The notes under the pieces were generated by a model. It was not told where the DNA came from, searched no databases, and worked only from the letters and a program-made list of their open reading frames with translations. Positions 15,838 through 24,793 of a DNA stretch of 33,933 nt are shown piece by piece. Position numbers and translations under genes: made by a program. The stretch's first letter is position 1. Each line of letters opens with the position of its first letter. Source of the DNA: Pseudomonas cyclaminis (GTDB lineage: Bacteria; Pseudomonadota; Gammaproteobacteria; Pseudomonadales; Pseudomonadaceae); NCBI RefSeq assembly GCF_015163715.1, contig NZ_JADDUM010000214.1, forward strand, positions 1 through 33,933. The letters are read 5' to 3'.

Positions 15838-16608
15838 TTAGCGCACGACGCCTTCTTCTATGAGCAACTTGAGAATGGCCTGGGCACCCTCCTCGGCGCT
15901 CACACCCTTGAGCACCTGCCCACCGCCACCACTGGCCTTGGCCGTCGCAGCCTTCATGCGGTCTGCCCCGCTCTTGGCCTTGATCACCTTGAGGCGTTTG
16001 GGCCGGGGCTTGGCCGGTTGCAGCACGGCGCCCGTGAATAACTCATCGGCTTCAACTTCAACGTCATGGGCCGCCAGTTCACCGCGCTGCGCCGGGCCGT
16101 AGGCACTTTGCCGAGGCTTCGGCGCGGCGTTATCCACCGTCGCCAAAAACGGCAGGCGCACTTTCAAGCGCCGCCGCTGACCACGGGGCAAGGCTTGCAG
16201 CACATGGGCCACGCCGCCTTCGATGGACTCCACCTGAGCCAACCCGACAATCAGCGGCCAGCCCAATTGCTCGGCGAGCAGGAACGGCAGCATCCCCGAG
16301 CCCTCACCGGTTTCGGCCTGGCTGCCGGTGAGCACCACCTGGGCACCGGCCTCGCGCAGGTAGTCACTGAGCACCGGCAAGGCATCGGCGCCAGCCGGTT
16401 GTTCGAGCACATGCAGTTGCGGCAAACCCATGCCCAGGTAGCTGCGCAAGGTGGGTTCGGCGATGTTGCCGGCGTGCAGCACCTGCAATTTATCCCCAGC
16501 CATTTGCAGGCCGAGTTCAACGGCACGCGCATCCTGTTCGGCACGGCGCGGGCGCCCTGACGTGGGGTGGGCACCGATGGATACCAGGCTGATTACATTC
16601 GTGGTCAT
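15838..16608 (-). CDS. etfB: Electron transfer flavoprotein subunit beta (dimethylglycine demethylase operon)
   Basis: This 256-residue beta subunit of an ETF-like pair takes electrons from the DgcAB dimethylglycine demethylase system and hands them on towards the respiratory chain. Visible are an N-terminal ISLVSIGAHPTSGRPRRAEQD, LTGSQAETGEGSGMLPFLLAEQLGWP and LPRGQRRRLKVRLPFLATVDNAAPKPR, the ETF-beta core. Two ATGs are possible; 16608 is preferred because AGGGA lies 7 bases upstream, whereas for 16614 it would be only 1 base away. It is the last gene of the dipeptidase-DUF5943-dgcA-dgcB-etfA-etfB order, matching the P. aeruginosa cluster PA5396-PA5401. Confidence 0.88.
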   Translation of the reverse strand: MTTNVISLVSIGAHPTSGRPRRAEQDARAVELGLQMAGDKLQVLHAGNIAEPTLRSYLGMGLPQLHVLEQPAGADALPVLSDYLREAGAQVVLTGSQAETGEGSGMLPFLLAEQLGWPLIVGLAQVESIEGGVAHVLQALPRGQRRRLKVRLPFLATVDNAAPKPRQSAYGPAQRGELAAHDVEVEADELFTGAVLQPAKPRPKRLKVIKAKSGADRMKAATAKASGGGGQVLKGVSAEEGAQAILKLLIEEGVVR

Positions 16609-16618
16609 AGTCATGTCC

Positions 16619-17838
16619 CTAGGCCGCATCGCGCTTGGCGCCGTTGCGGTAGGCCTCGACCGCATCGATCAAGGCTTGCAGTATCGCGGCGCTCTCGCCG
16701 ATCACCGACAGGTCGGCACGCTTGATCATGTCGCAACCCGGGTCGAGGTTGATCGCCACCACCTTGTCGCAGGCACCGATGCCTTGCAGGTGCTGGATCG
16801 CCCCGGAGATCCCCACGGCCACATACACCCGTGCGGTAACCCAAGTGCCGCTGGCGCCGACCTGGCGATCGCGGGCCATAAAGCCGTCGTCCACGGCCAC
16901 CCGCGATGCGCCTTCGGTGGCGCCCAGGGCAGCAGCGGTCTGGTGGAACAGGTTCCAATCCTTCACGCCGTTGCCGCCAGAGAAAATAAACTCCGCTTCG
17001 GCCATGGGAATCGCCGCCGGGTCCACCGCCACCGCGCCGAGGTCTTCGATACGCGGCAGGCTGCGGGCCAGGGGTGTGGATAACTCCACGGGCAAGACTT
17101 CATGGCGCGTGTCGCTGACCGGATCGGCACATTCGACGGCGGCGAGGATCAGGCGTGGCAGTGGCCGCGCCAAGTCTTGCTGGCCGGCGCCGGCGCGGCC
17201 GATGCACTCGTCACCCTTGATCTGCCACACCCGCGTGGCCGGGCGTTCCTTGAGGCTGGCGGCAAAACGCCGACCCAGTTCACCCCCACCACTGCGGCTG
17301 TCGGGCAGCAGCCAATGGCGTGGGTTGAACTGGTTATCCACAGCCCGCAAACCCTGCACGCGTTGCTCGGGTGAATAACCGTCGAACTCATGACCCTCCA
17401 GCACCAGCAGCCGGTCGACACCGGCCGTGGCGAAGGCACTTTCCTTGTGCTCGCCAAACACCACCGCCAACACCGCGCCGTCGTTACCGGCAAGTTGTCG
17501 CGCCAGGCCGAGCAGGTCGCGGTCGTGGCTGCTCAGGCGGCCGCCGACCATGTCCGGCACCACGTTGATGTAGAACGCAGGCGCCGGCACCTGATGCAGC
17601 GGCAACTGCACTTGCACCGCCGCCGTGCGCTTGGCCGCGCGCCCTGCTGGGCGCCGCTGCGGTCGATGCGCTTGATGCCGTTGGGGCCGATAAAGCCCAT
17701 GCCATGTACGTTTTTGCGGATAACGCCGTTGGGCCCCATCCAGCTGTGTTGCACAGGCTGCATCGCCGCGTGAAGCGGGTGCAGACGGTTACGGGCGATC
17801 CATTCAGCCCGTGGGTCGCGGCGGATAATGTCGCTCAT
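16619..17838 (-). pseudogene. etfA: Electron transfer flavoprotein subunit alpha, single-base frameshift
   Basis: The N-terminus (MSDIIRRDPRAEWIARNRLHPL, then MGFIGPNGIKRIDRSGAQQG) is in one frame and the rest of the protein in another: VQVQLPLHQVPAPAFYINVVPDM onward, the FAD-binding ETF-alpha domain with YVAVGISGAIQHLQGI and VVAINLDPGCDMIKRADL. One missing base near 17639-17641 explains this; adding it restores G-x-AAKRTAAVQV and gives a 406-residue protein. No other defects are seen. ETF-alpha carries FAD and pairs with etfB to accept electrons from dimethylglycine demethylation. Its ATG overlaps the dgcB stop. Either the pathway is genetically broken in this strain or the base was lost in sequencing. 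Confidence 0.85.
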
Positions 17839-19793
17839 CAGTGCACCTCCGCAGACTTTTGTTGGATAGGACGTTTAATCGGGGCTTTCGCCGGCGCAGA
17901 GTCTTCAAGCAACGCGTCGGCCACCAGTTCGGCAATGTCCTTGATCAGCGGGCGTGGTTCGACCACCCCTTCAAGCATCGCCGTGCATTGCGGGCAACCG
18001 ACTGCCACCAACTCGGCACCGGTCTCGCGGATATCGTCCATGCGCATATCCGGGATCCGTTGCTTGCCAGGAATGTCGGTGATCGGCGCCCCGCCGCCAC
18101 CGCCGCAGCAGCGCGAACGGAAGCCGGAGCGTTGCATCTCCTTGACCTCGATCCCCAGCGCCCGCAGCACTTGGCGCGGCGCCTCGTATTCGCCGTTGTA
18201 GCGGCCCAGGTAGCACGGGTCGTGATAGGTCACGCTGCTGCCTTTGTGCTGGCCCAGGTTCAGCGCGCCGTCGCCAATCAGCTCGGCCATGAAGGTGCTG
18301 TGGTGCTGTACGAGGTAGTTGCCGTTGAAGGCGCCGTATTCGTTTTTCAGCACATGGAAACTGTGGGGGTCGCAAGTGACGATGCGCTTGAAACTGTACT
18401 TGGCCAGGGTCTGGATATTGCGCGTGGCCAGCAGTTGGAAGGTCGCTTCATCGCCCAGGCGACGGGCGACGTCGCCGCTGTCGCGCTCTTCCAGGCCGAG
18501 CACGGCGAAGTCGACGTTGGCGGCTTTGAGCACTTTGACGAACGCGCGCAATGTGCGTTGGTTGCGCATGTCGAAGGCACCGTCGCCGACCCAGAACAGC
18601 ACGTCGGTGGTGCCCTTGTCACTGAGCAACGGCAGGTTCAGATCCGCCGCCCAGTTGAGGCGACCGCCCGGTGCAAAACCGCCGGGGTTGTCGGTGGCGA
18701 TCAGGTTTTCGAGGACTTCGGCGCCCTTGTTCGGCGTGGCGCCTTTTTCCAGGGTCAGGTGGCGACGCATGTCGACGATGGCGTCGACGTGCTCGATCAT
18801 CATCGGGCACTCTTCCACGCAGGCGCGGCAGGTGGTGCACGACCACAGGGTTTCAGCGTCCACCAGGCCGTTGACGATCGGTTGATGCGGGTTGCCGCCG
18901 TGTTCGCCAATCGCCTTGCCCGGATACGGGCTGCCGGCGAACTTGGCATCTGTGCCGCCAGCCAGGCCGACCACCATGTCCTGGATGAGTTTTTTCGGGT
19001 TCAACGGCTGGCCGGCGGCAAAGGCCGGGCACGCCGCTTCGCACTTGCCGCACTGCACGCAGGCGTCGAAGCCAAGCAGTTGGTTCCAGGTGAAATCCTT
19101 GGGTTTCTCCACGCCCAGCGGCGCGGATTTATCGCTGAGGTCCAGCGGTTTCAAACCAGTGGAGCGGCCACCCCCAAAGCGTTCGGCGCGGCGGTGCCAG
19201 GCCAGGTGCAGGGCACCGGCGAAGGCGTGTTTCATCGGGCCGCCCCAGGTCATGCCGAAGAACATTTCGGACACGCCCCACAGCACGCCCACGCTGAGCA
19301 ACGCCGCGAGCAGCCAGCCACCGAAGTCGGCGGGCAGAATCCCGGCCACCGGCAGCGTCACCAGGAAGAAACTCACCGAGAACGCCATGAGGCTTTTCGG
19401 CAGGCGCATCCATGGGCCTTTGGACAGGCGCGCAGGCGGGTTACGCCGACGCAGGTACATAAAAATCGCACCCACAAACATCAACACCGAAGCCAGCAGC
19501 AAGGCATAGCCAAGGATGCGATTCTGCAGGCCGAAACCATGCACCAGAATCGCCAGCAGCGCCGACAGGACAAAGCCCAACGCCGTGGCGACGTGGGTGT
19601 TGGCGATGTATTTATCGCGGGCGACCACGTGGTGCAAATCGACCATGTAGCGCTTGGGCATGGCCAGCAGGCCGCCAATCAGGTCGACTTTGGAAGCACG
19701 GCCACGGCGCCACATGTTCACCCGGCGCAGGGCGCCGAGGACGGCAAGGCCCAGGGCGGCAAACAAGAGAATAGGCAGCAAGGTGTTCAACAT
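17838..19793 (-). CDS. dgcB: Dimethylglycine demethylase iron-sulfur subunit DgcB
   Basis: The 651-residue protein has several N-terminal membrane helices (to about residue 190), then two 4Fe-4S motifs, CVQCGKCEAACP and CTTCRACVEECP, and C-terminal cysteine-rich CCG-type domains (YHDPCYLGRYN, SRCCGGGG, GCPQC) like those in heterodisulfide reductase subunits. DgcB works with DgcA in converting dimethylglycine to sarcosine and probably moves electrons at the membrane. ATG 19793 was chosen over an extension to 19814 because GGGAG stands 7 bases upstream. Its stop overlaps the etfA ATG. A REPIN separates it from dgcA. Confidence 0.93.
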   Translation of the reverse strand: MLNTLLPILLFAALGLAVLGALRRVNMWRRGRASKVDLIGGLLAMPKRYMVDLHHVVARDKYIANTHVATALGFVLSALLAILVHGFGLQNRILGYALLLASVLMFVGAIFMYLRRRNPPARLSKGPWMRLPKSLMAFSVSFFLVTLPVAGILPADFGGWLLAALLSVGVLWGVSEMFFGMTWGGPMKHAFAGALHLAWHRRAERFGGGRSTGLKPLDLSDKSAPLGVEKPKDFTWNQLLGFDACVQCGKCEAACPAFAAGQPLNPKKLIQDMVVGLAGGTDAKFAGSPYPGKAIGEHGGNPHQPIVNGLVDAETLWSCTTCRACVEECPMMIEHVDAIVDMRRHLTLEKGATPNKGAEVLENLIATDNPGGFAPGGRLNWAADLNLPLLSDKGTTDVLFWVGDGAFDMRNQRTLRAFVKVLKAANVDFAVLGLEERDSGDVARRLGDEATFQLLATRNIQTLAKYSFKRIVTCDPHSFHVLKNEYGAFNGNYLVQHHSTFMAELIGDGALNLGQHKGSSVTYHDPCYLGRYNGEYEAPRQVLRALGIEVKEMQRSGFRSRCCGGGGGAPITDIPGKQRIPDMRMDDIRETGAELVAVGCPQCTAMLEGVVEPRPLIKDIAELVADALLEDSAPAKAPIKRPIQQKSAEVH

Positions 19794-19840
19794 GGTGAAG
19801 CTCCCACAGACCACACAAATCTAAAGTGAAACTGGCCTTT

Positions 19841-19933
19841 AATGTGGGAGGGGGCTTGCCCCCGATAGCAGTGGGTCAGCTACAGCTGCATCAACTGACA
19901 CTCCGCTATCGGGGGCAAGCCCCCTCCCACATT
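19841..19933. repeat. REPIN (inverted REP pair) between dgcA and dgcB
   Basis: AATGTGGGAGGGGGCTTGCC begins the left arm and the right arm is its inverted copy ending in CCCTCCCACATT; the two arms also share CGATAGC/GCTATCG. The 93-bp element folds into one long hairpin. It interrupts the dgc operon transcript and could affect mRNA stability or relative expression of dgcA and dgcB. Confidence 0.9.
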
Positions 19934-19950
19934 TTTCGACCGTGTGCGGG

Positions 19951-22011
19951 TCAGAAATCCTTGCACAAGCGCAGGGCGTCATAGATCGCAGCGTGGGTAT
20001 TACGCTGCGCCACACAGTCACCGATGCGGAACAGCAAGTACCCCTCGCCGGCCTCGCTCAGGCACGGCTGCGGTTTGATCGCGAACAGCGCTTCAACGTC
20101 GATCTGGCCCTTGTTGCGCGACCCTTCCTTGAGCCCGTAGTAGATGGCTTCGTCCGGACGCACGCCGTTCTCCACCACCACCTGGTCCACCACCCGTTCC
20201 TCTTGGGCGCCGGTGTATTCGTTCTCCAATACCGCCACCAGCTTGTCGCCTTCGCGGTAGACCTTTTCCAGCATCATGTCGCCGGTCATGATCACTTCTT
20301 TCGGATACATGCTGCGGTAGTAGGTCGGGAACGACGTACCGCCGATGGCTACGCCCGGCTTGATGTCATCGGTGACGATTTCCACCTGGCAGCCTTTGTC
20401 GGCCAAAAAGTCAGCGACCGACATGCCGGTGAATTCACAGATGGTGTCGTAGACCAGCACGTTCTTGCCCGGCGCAACTTTGCCGTCGAGCACGTCCCAA
20501 CTGCTCACCACCAGGCCTTCGGCGGCGCCCCAGTGTTCGTTCTGCTCAATAAACGGATGCCCGCCGACCGCCAGCACCACCACGTCCGGACGCAGGTCCA
20601 GGATGGTTTCGGCATCGGCCGCCACGCCCAGGCGCAGGTCGACTTTCAAGCGCGCCAGCTCCAGCTGGAACCAGCGCGTGATACCGGCGATCTGGTCGCG
20701 TTGCGGGGCTTTGGAGGCGGTGGTGATTTGCCCGCCGATAAATTCTTTCTTCTCCAGCAGGGTCACGTCGTGGCCACGTTCGGCCGCCACGCGCGCGGCT
20801 TCCATCCCCGCAGGGCCGGCACCGACCACCACCACCTTGCGTTTCGGCCCGGTGGACTTCTCGATGATGTGCGGCACGCCCATGTATTCACGGGAGGTCG
20901 CGGCGTTCTGGATGCACAGCACATCCAGGCCCTGGTACTGGCGGTCGATGCAGTAGTTGGCGCCGACGCACTGTTTGATCTGGTCGATCTGGCCCATCTT
21001 GATTTTGGCGATCAGGTGCGGGTCGGCGATGTGCGCACGGGTCATGCCGACCATGTCCACATAGCCGCCTTCGAGGATGCGCGTGGCCTGGTTCGGGTCC
21101 TTGATGTTCTGCGCGTGCAGCACCGGAACCTTGACCACTTCCTTGATGCCGGCCGCCAGGTGCAGGAACGGCTCCGGCGGGTAACTCATGTTCGGGATCA
21201 CGTTGGCCAGGGTGTTGTGGGTGTCGCAACCCGAGCCCACCACGCCGATGAAATCGAGCATGCCGGTGTCGTCGTAATACTTGGCGATCTGCTTCATGTC
21301 CTCGTGGGACAGGCCGTCCGGGTGGAACTCGTCACCGCACAGGCGCATGCCCACGCAGAAGTCGTCACCGACTTCGGCGCGCACTGCTTTGAGGACTTCC
21401 AGACCGAACTTCATGCGGCCTTCAAAGGTGCCGCCCCATTCGTCGGTGCGCTTGTTGACCCGGGGGCTCCAGAACTGGTCGATCATGTGCTGGTGCACGG
21501 CGGACAATTCCACACCGTCCAGGCCACCGGCCTTGGCGCGTTTGGCGGCGCTGGCGTAGTTGCCGATCACGCGCCAGATCTCTTCCGGCTCGATGGTCTT
21601 GCAAGTGGCACGGTGCACCGGCTCACGCACGCCGGACGGCGACATCAGGGTCGGCCAGTTAAAGCCGTCCCAACGCGAGCGACGGCCCATGTGGGTAATC
21701 TGGATCATGATCTTGGCGCCATGCTTGTGCATGGCGTCGGCCAGGTTCTGGAAGTGCGGGATGATGCGGTCGGTGGACAGGTTCACCGAACTCCACCATT
21801 CCTGGGGGCTGTCGATGGCAACCACCGAGGAACCGCCACAGATTGCCAGGCCGATGCCGCCCTTGGCTTTCTCTTCGTAATACTTCACATAGCGGTCGGT
21901 GGTCATGCCGCCGTCGGTGGCATACACCTCGGCGTGGGCGGTACTGAGCACGCGGTTGCGGATGGTCAGTTTGCCGATCTGGATCGGCTGGAACATTGCT
22001 TCGAAAGCCAT
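19951..22011 (-). CDS. dgcA: Dimethylglycine demethylase subunit DgcA
   Basis: The 686-residue flavoprotein belongs to the old-yellow-enzyme/trimethylamine dehydrogenase type: an FMN-binding TIM barrel (~1-345), a cysteine-rich Fe-S segment, then an FAD/NAD-type two-dinucleotide domain (KVVVVGAGPAGMEAARVA at ~392). It oxidatively removes a methyl group from dimethylglycine. The Fe-S segment has C348, C354 and C366 in the C-x2-C-x2-C-x11-12-C layout, but the second position is A351 (CVGANYC). GAGGA precedes the ATG at 22011. It follows the DUF5943 gene closely in the conserved order. Confidence 0.94.
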   Translation of the reverse strand: MAFEAMFQPIQIGKLTIRNRVLSTAHAEVYATDGGMTTDRYVKYYEEKAKGGIGLAICGGSSVVAIDSPQEWWSSVNLSTDRIIPHFQNLADAMHKHGAKIMIQITHMGRRSRWDGFNWPTLMSPSGVREPVHRATCKTIEPEEIWRVIGNYASAAKRAKAGGLDGVELSAVHQHMIDQFWSPRVNKRTDEWGGTFEGRMKFGLEVLKAVRAEVGDDFCVGMRLCGDEFHPDGLSHEDMKQIAKYYDDTGMLDFIGVVGSGCDTHNTLANVIPNMSYPPEPFLHLAAGIKEVVKVPVLHAQNIKDPNQATRILEGGYVDMVGMTRAHIADPHLIAKIKMGQIDQIKQCVGANYCIDRQYQGLDVLCIQNAATSREYMGVPHIIEKSTGPKRKVVVVGAGPAGMEAARVAAERGHDVTLLEKKEFIGGQITTASKAPQRDQIAGITRWFQLELARLKVDLRLGVAADAETILDLRPDVVVLAVGGHPFIEQNEHWGAAEGLVVSSWDVLDGKVAPGKNVLVYDTICEFTGMSVADFLADKGCQVEIVTDDIKPGVAIGGTSFPTYYRSMYPKEVIMTGDMMLEKVYREGDKLVAVLENEYTGAQEERVVDQVVVENGVRPDEAIYYGLKEGSRNKGQIDVEALFAIKPQPCLSEAGEGYLLFRIGDCVAQRNTHAAIYDALRLCKDF

Positions 22012-22026
22012 GGCACGGTCCTCGGC

Positions 22027-22557
22027 TTACAACGGCTTGACGGTGAACAGGCCGTCATCGTGGCCCTCTTCGGAGCCTCCGTAGACTTGTTCGGCCACGG
22101 TGCGGATGTTGCTGCCACGCGCTTGCAGAATCTGATCCATGGCACCGGCAAACCAGCCGGTGAACATGTAGTCGACCTTGCGCCCGACCTTGCCGTACAC
22201 GTAGACGAATGCCGAATGTTCCAGCTTGACGCTGGCAGTGCCTTTGTCGAGGTCGATGTCCTGGATCTTGAACAGGCCCCAGCCGCGTTGCGACAGGCGC
22301 TTCATGTAGTGCTCGAACACCGCGACGCCTTCCAGGCCGTGGCATTCGGCTTCTTTTTCACACCAGTGCCAGGCGGATTTGTAGCCGGCCTTGTAGAGGA
22401 TTTCGGCGTAGGCGTCGGCGCCCAGCACTTCTTCGATGCCCATATGGTTGTTGACGAAGAAGTGACGCGGTACGTACAGCATCGGCAGGGCGTCGGAGGT
22501 CCAGACACCGGTTTCGCTGTCGACTTCGATTGGCAATTGCGGGGCGATCTTGGCCAT
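22027..22557 (-). CDS. DUF5943 / 4-vinyl-reductase-like protein
   Basis: This 176-residue soluble protein without signal peptide stands at the PA5397 position between the dipeptidase-like gene and dgcA. It contains CEKEAECHGLEG (~66-77), a Cys/Glu pattern like the end of V4R (4-vinyl reductase) domains, which bind small hydrocarbon or metal-tetrapyrrole ligands. Function is not established; conservation in this operon suggests a helper role in dimethylglycine catabolism or formaldehyde handling (inference). ATG 22557 has GGAG about 10 bases upstream. Its stop is 16 bases from the dgcA start. Confidence 0.72.
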   Translation of the reverse strand: MAKIAPQLPIEVDSETGVWTSDALPMLYVPRHFFVNNHMGIEEVLGADAYAEILYKAGYKSAWHWCEKEAECHGLEGVAVFEHYMKRLSQRGWGLFKIQDIDLDKGTASVKLEHSAFVYVYGKVGRKVDYMFTGWFAGAMDQILQARGSNIRTVAEQVYGGSEEGHDDGLFTVKPL

Positions 22558-22609
22558 GGAAACTTAACTCCAGAAAAATTCGTGGTGGTGTTGCCGGTAG
22601 GTGTCTGGC

Positions 22610-23587
22610 TTATTCGCCCCAGACGTCCTTCAAGACGTTGACCCAGTTCTCGCCCATGATCTTGCGTACCACGCGCTCGCTGTGGCCGCGCTTGAGCAGG
22701 GTTTCGGTGAGGTTGGGGAATTCACCCACGGTGCGGATGCCCAGCGGGTTGATGATCTTGCCGAAGCTGGTCAGGCGGCGGGCGTAGCCCTTGTCATGGG
22801 TCAGCATTTCAAAGAAATCCTGGCCATGGCCCTGGGTAAAGTCGGTGCCGATGCCGATGGCGTCTTCGCCGACGATGTTCATGGTGTATTCGATGGCTTC
22901 GGCGTAGTCGTCGATGGTCGAATCGATGCCCTTGGCCAGGAACGGCGCGAACATGGTCACGCCGACAAAGCCGCCGTGGTCCGCAATAAACTTAAGCTCT
23001 TCATCGGACTTGTTGCGCGGGTGCTCTTTCAGGCCGGACGGCAGGCAGTGGGAGTAGCACACCGGCTTCTTCGATTCGAGGATGACTTCTTCGGAGGTTT
23101 TGGAGCCGACGTGGGACAGGTCGCACATGATGCCGACGCGGTTCATCTCGCCGACGATCTCGCGACCAAAACCCGACAGGCCGCCATCGCGCTCGTAGCA
23201 ACCGGTGCCTACCAGGTTCTGGGTGTTGTAGCACATCTGCACCACACCGACGCCGAGCTGCTTGAAGATCTCGACGTAGCCGAGCTGATCTTCAAATGCG
23301 TGGGCATTCTGGAAGCCGAAGATGATGCCGGTCTTGCCCAGTTCCTTGGCGCGACGGATGTCGGCGGTGGTTTTCACCGGGATTACCAGGTCGCTGTTCT
23401 CGCGAATCAGGGTCTGGCTGGCAACGATGTTATTGATCGTGGCCTGGAAGCCTTCCCACACCGACACGGTGCAGTTGGCCGCGGTGAGGCCACCTTTGCG
23501 CATGTCCTCGAACAGGTCGCGGTTCCACTTGGCAATAATCAGCCCGTCGATAACGATGCTGTCGGCGTGCAATTCGGCTGGGCTCAT
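22610..23587 (-). CDS. Membrane-dipeptidase-like (peptidase M19 family) protein of the dgc operon
   Basis: The 325-residue protein is of the renal-dipeptidase family (M19), at the PA5396 position. GIIFGFQNAHAFEDQ (~87-101), CDLSHVG (H159), SHCLPSGLKEHPRNKSDE (H180) and GIGTDF (D249) match family motifs. Two expected zinc-site features differ: the N-terminal HxD is replaced by DGLII (14-18), and the bridging Glu by Q93. The real reaction may therefore not be dipeptide hydrolysis. ATG 23587 follows AAGGGGA; a longer in-frame start at 23719 has no such site and no family support. It is the first gene of the operon. Confidence 0.85.
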   Translation of the reverse strand: MSPAELHADSIVIDGLIIAKWNRDLFEDMRKGGLTAANCTVSVWEGFQATINNIVASQTLIRENSDLVIPVKTTADIRRAKELGKTGIIFGFQNAHAFEDQLGYVEIFKQLGVGVVQMCYNTQNLVGTGCYERDGGLSGFGREIVGEMNRVGIMCDLSHVGSKTSEEVILESKKPVCYSHCLPSGLKEHPRNKSDEELKFIADHGGFVGVTMFAPFLAKGIDSTIDDYAEAIEYTMNIVGEDAIGIGTDFTQGHGQDFFEMLTHDKGYARRLTSFGKIINPLGIRTVGEFPNLTETLLKRGHSERVVRKIMGENWVNVLKDVWGE

Positions 23588-23806
23588 CAGGCGTCCCCTT
23601 ATTGGCGATTCATGCGCCGAATCGTCTGCCGGCGCTTTGGGGCCAGCATATGCCCAGGGGCAACCTGAGCCGGGTGCAAAAACGACAGGGGAATTGCCGA
23701 AAGCGTCAATCCACGACAAAGGCTGTTAAGAGAGGTCTGACTGGCGGCTGTTCTTTGTCTTACGCTTGAGCCAGAATTCCCGCATCACCTGATATGAGAC
23801 GGCGCA
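23588..23806. promoter_or_regulatory. Divergent region between the dgc operon and the LprI-like gene
   Basis: This 219-bp spacer must carry the dgc operon promoter (minus strand) and that of the small secreted protein gene (plus strand). AACGACAGGGG at 23681-23691 is identical to 2384-2394 upstream of gbcA. It may be part of a GbdR site, but this is inferred only from the shared pathway. Confidence 0.45.
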
Positions 23807-24208
23807 ATGAAATCGATTTTCCTGGCTTTGGCACTCATCGCAACCGGCGTCCACGCGGCCGAAGACACCGACAGCACGCCGTGCGATGGCATCGAAAACG
23901 ACACGCAAACCCTGGAATGCGCCACCTACAACAAAACCACCGCCGAACAATTGTTGAAAGACAATTATCAGGGCCTGCTGGAACGCATGGGCTCCACCTA
24001 TGGCAGCGACAAGTCCAAGCTGGCTGACATTACCGCTCGTCTGAAGGATGCTCAGCAGAAGTGGGAAAAGCTGCGTGACGCCGATTGCGCGGTGGACACC
24101 TTCCCCGCAGTCACCGGCACCAAGGCCTACGCCATTGCGCAAAATGATTGCCTGGCGCGGATGAGTGATGAACGGTCGGAGTTTCTGGAGTCGATTGGCC
24201 AGGAGTAA
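23807..24208 (+). CDS. LprI-like secreted protein (DUF1311, lysozyme-inhibitor family)
   Basis: This 133-residue protein has a signal peptide ending in VHAAE (about residue 18). The mature part has four cysteines spaced as in LprI/DUF1311 proteins: C26, C38, then C95 and C116 within a helical segment (LKDAQQKWEKLRDADC and AQNDCLARM). The helical TAEQLLKDNYQGLLERM region fits the family. LprI from mycobacteria inhibits lysozyme; most members have no tested role. It is transcribed away from the dgc operon and is probably monocistronic or read with the small genes that follow. Confidence 0.75.
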   Translation: MKSIFLALALIATGVHAAEDTDSTPCDGIENDTQTLECATYNKTTAEQLLKDNYQGLLERMGSTYGSDKSKLADITARLKDAQQKWEKLRDADCAVDTFPAVTGTKAYAIAQNDCLARMSDERSEFLESIGQE

Positions 24209-24247
24209 GCAGGCTCAATCGCTAAGCCCCCCTGAAAAGGAGTTCAC

Positions 24248-24730
24248 ATGTATTACCCACGCGAAGCGCAGCGGGACTTTCTGTTCACGCGCGCCGTCAT
24301 GCTGTTTGTCGCCACGTTGGTGTTGGCCCTGATGCTGTTTCTTTCCAAAGATCGGGGGGCACCCTATGCCCTGATCAAGGCGTCCCCCGTGGAGACGACC
24401 GGGCAGGTGACTCAACTGGAAAGCTTTGGTAACTGGGGCACCATCACCAACGTGTATTACAGCTTCAAACACGACGACAAAGACCAAGAAGGCATGGCCA
24501 CCACCAGCGGCTATGTCGACGGCCCTGTGTACGAAGTCGGTAGCCCGGTGCAAGTGGTGTACTCGAAATGGTTTCCAAGCGTTCACAACCTGAAGGCCCA
24601 TTTCAGCAGCGGCAGATGGAACTTCTACATCATGAGCGCCAGTGCCGCCCTGATAGTGTTATGTCAGGCCCTGATGCTCTGGACGTTGTTCAAAATCTAT
24701 CGGCACAAGGAAGAGGATCGACAGTACTGA
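24248..24730 (+). CDS. DUF3592-type inner-membrane protein
   Basis: The 160-residue protein has one membrane helix near each end (about 16-33 and 128-148) and a central extracytoplasmic beta domain (VETTGQVTQLESFG, YYSFKHDDKDQEGMATT, YEVGSPVQVVYSKWFPS), the layout of DUF3592 proteins. The function of the family is unknown. AAGGAG lies about 6 bases before the ATG. It is 39 bases after the LprI-like gene on the same strand, so the two may share a transcript. Confidence 0.75.
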   Translation: MYYPREAQRDFLFTRAVMLFVATLVLALMLFLSKDRGAPYALIKASPVETTGQVTQLESFGNWGTITNVYYSFKHDDKDQEGMATTSGYVDGPVYEVGSPVQVVYSKWFPSVHNLKAHFSSGRWNFYIMSASAALIVLCQALMLWTLFKIYRHKEEDRQY

Positions 24731-24793
24731 TCTGATTTCGCAGGTGCAACCCAAGGCATGCCTGCGCCACTTCACGCTTACCAAGGCCATTTC

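Noticed and set aside
17841..19829. 662-codon plus-strand frame opposite dgcB
   Set aside because: Shadow frame; dgcB has recognisable Fe-S motifs and a ribosome binding site.
19942..22641. 899-codon plus-strand open frame opposite dgcA and the DUF5943 gene
   Set aside because: Low-complexity, His/Ala/Gly/Val-rich translation typical of the antisense of GC-rich genes; the minus strand has clear enzymes.
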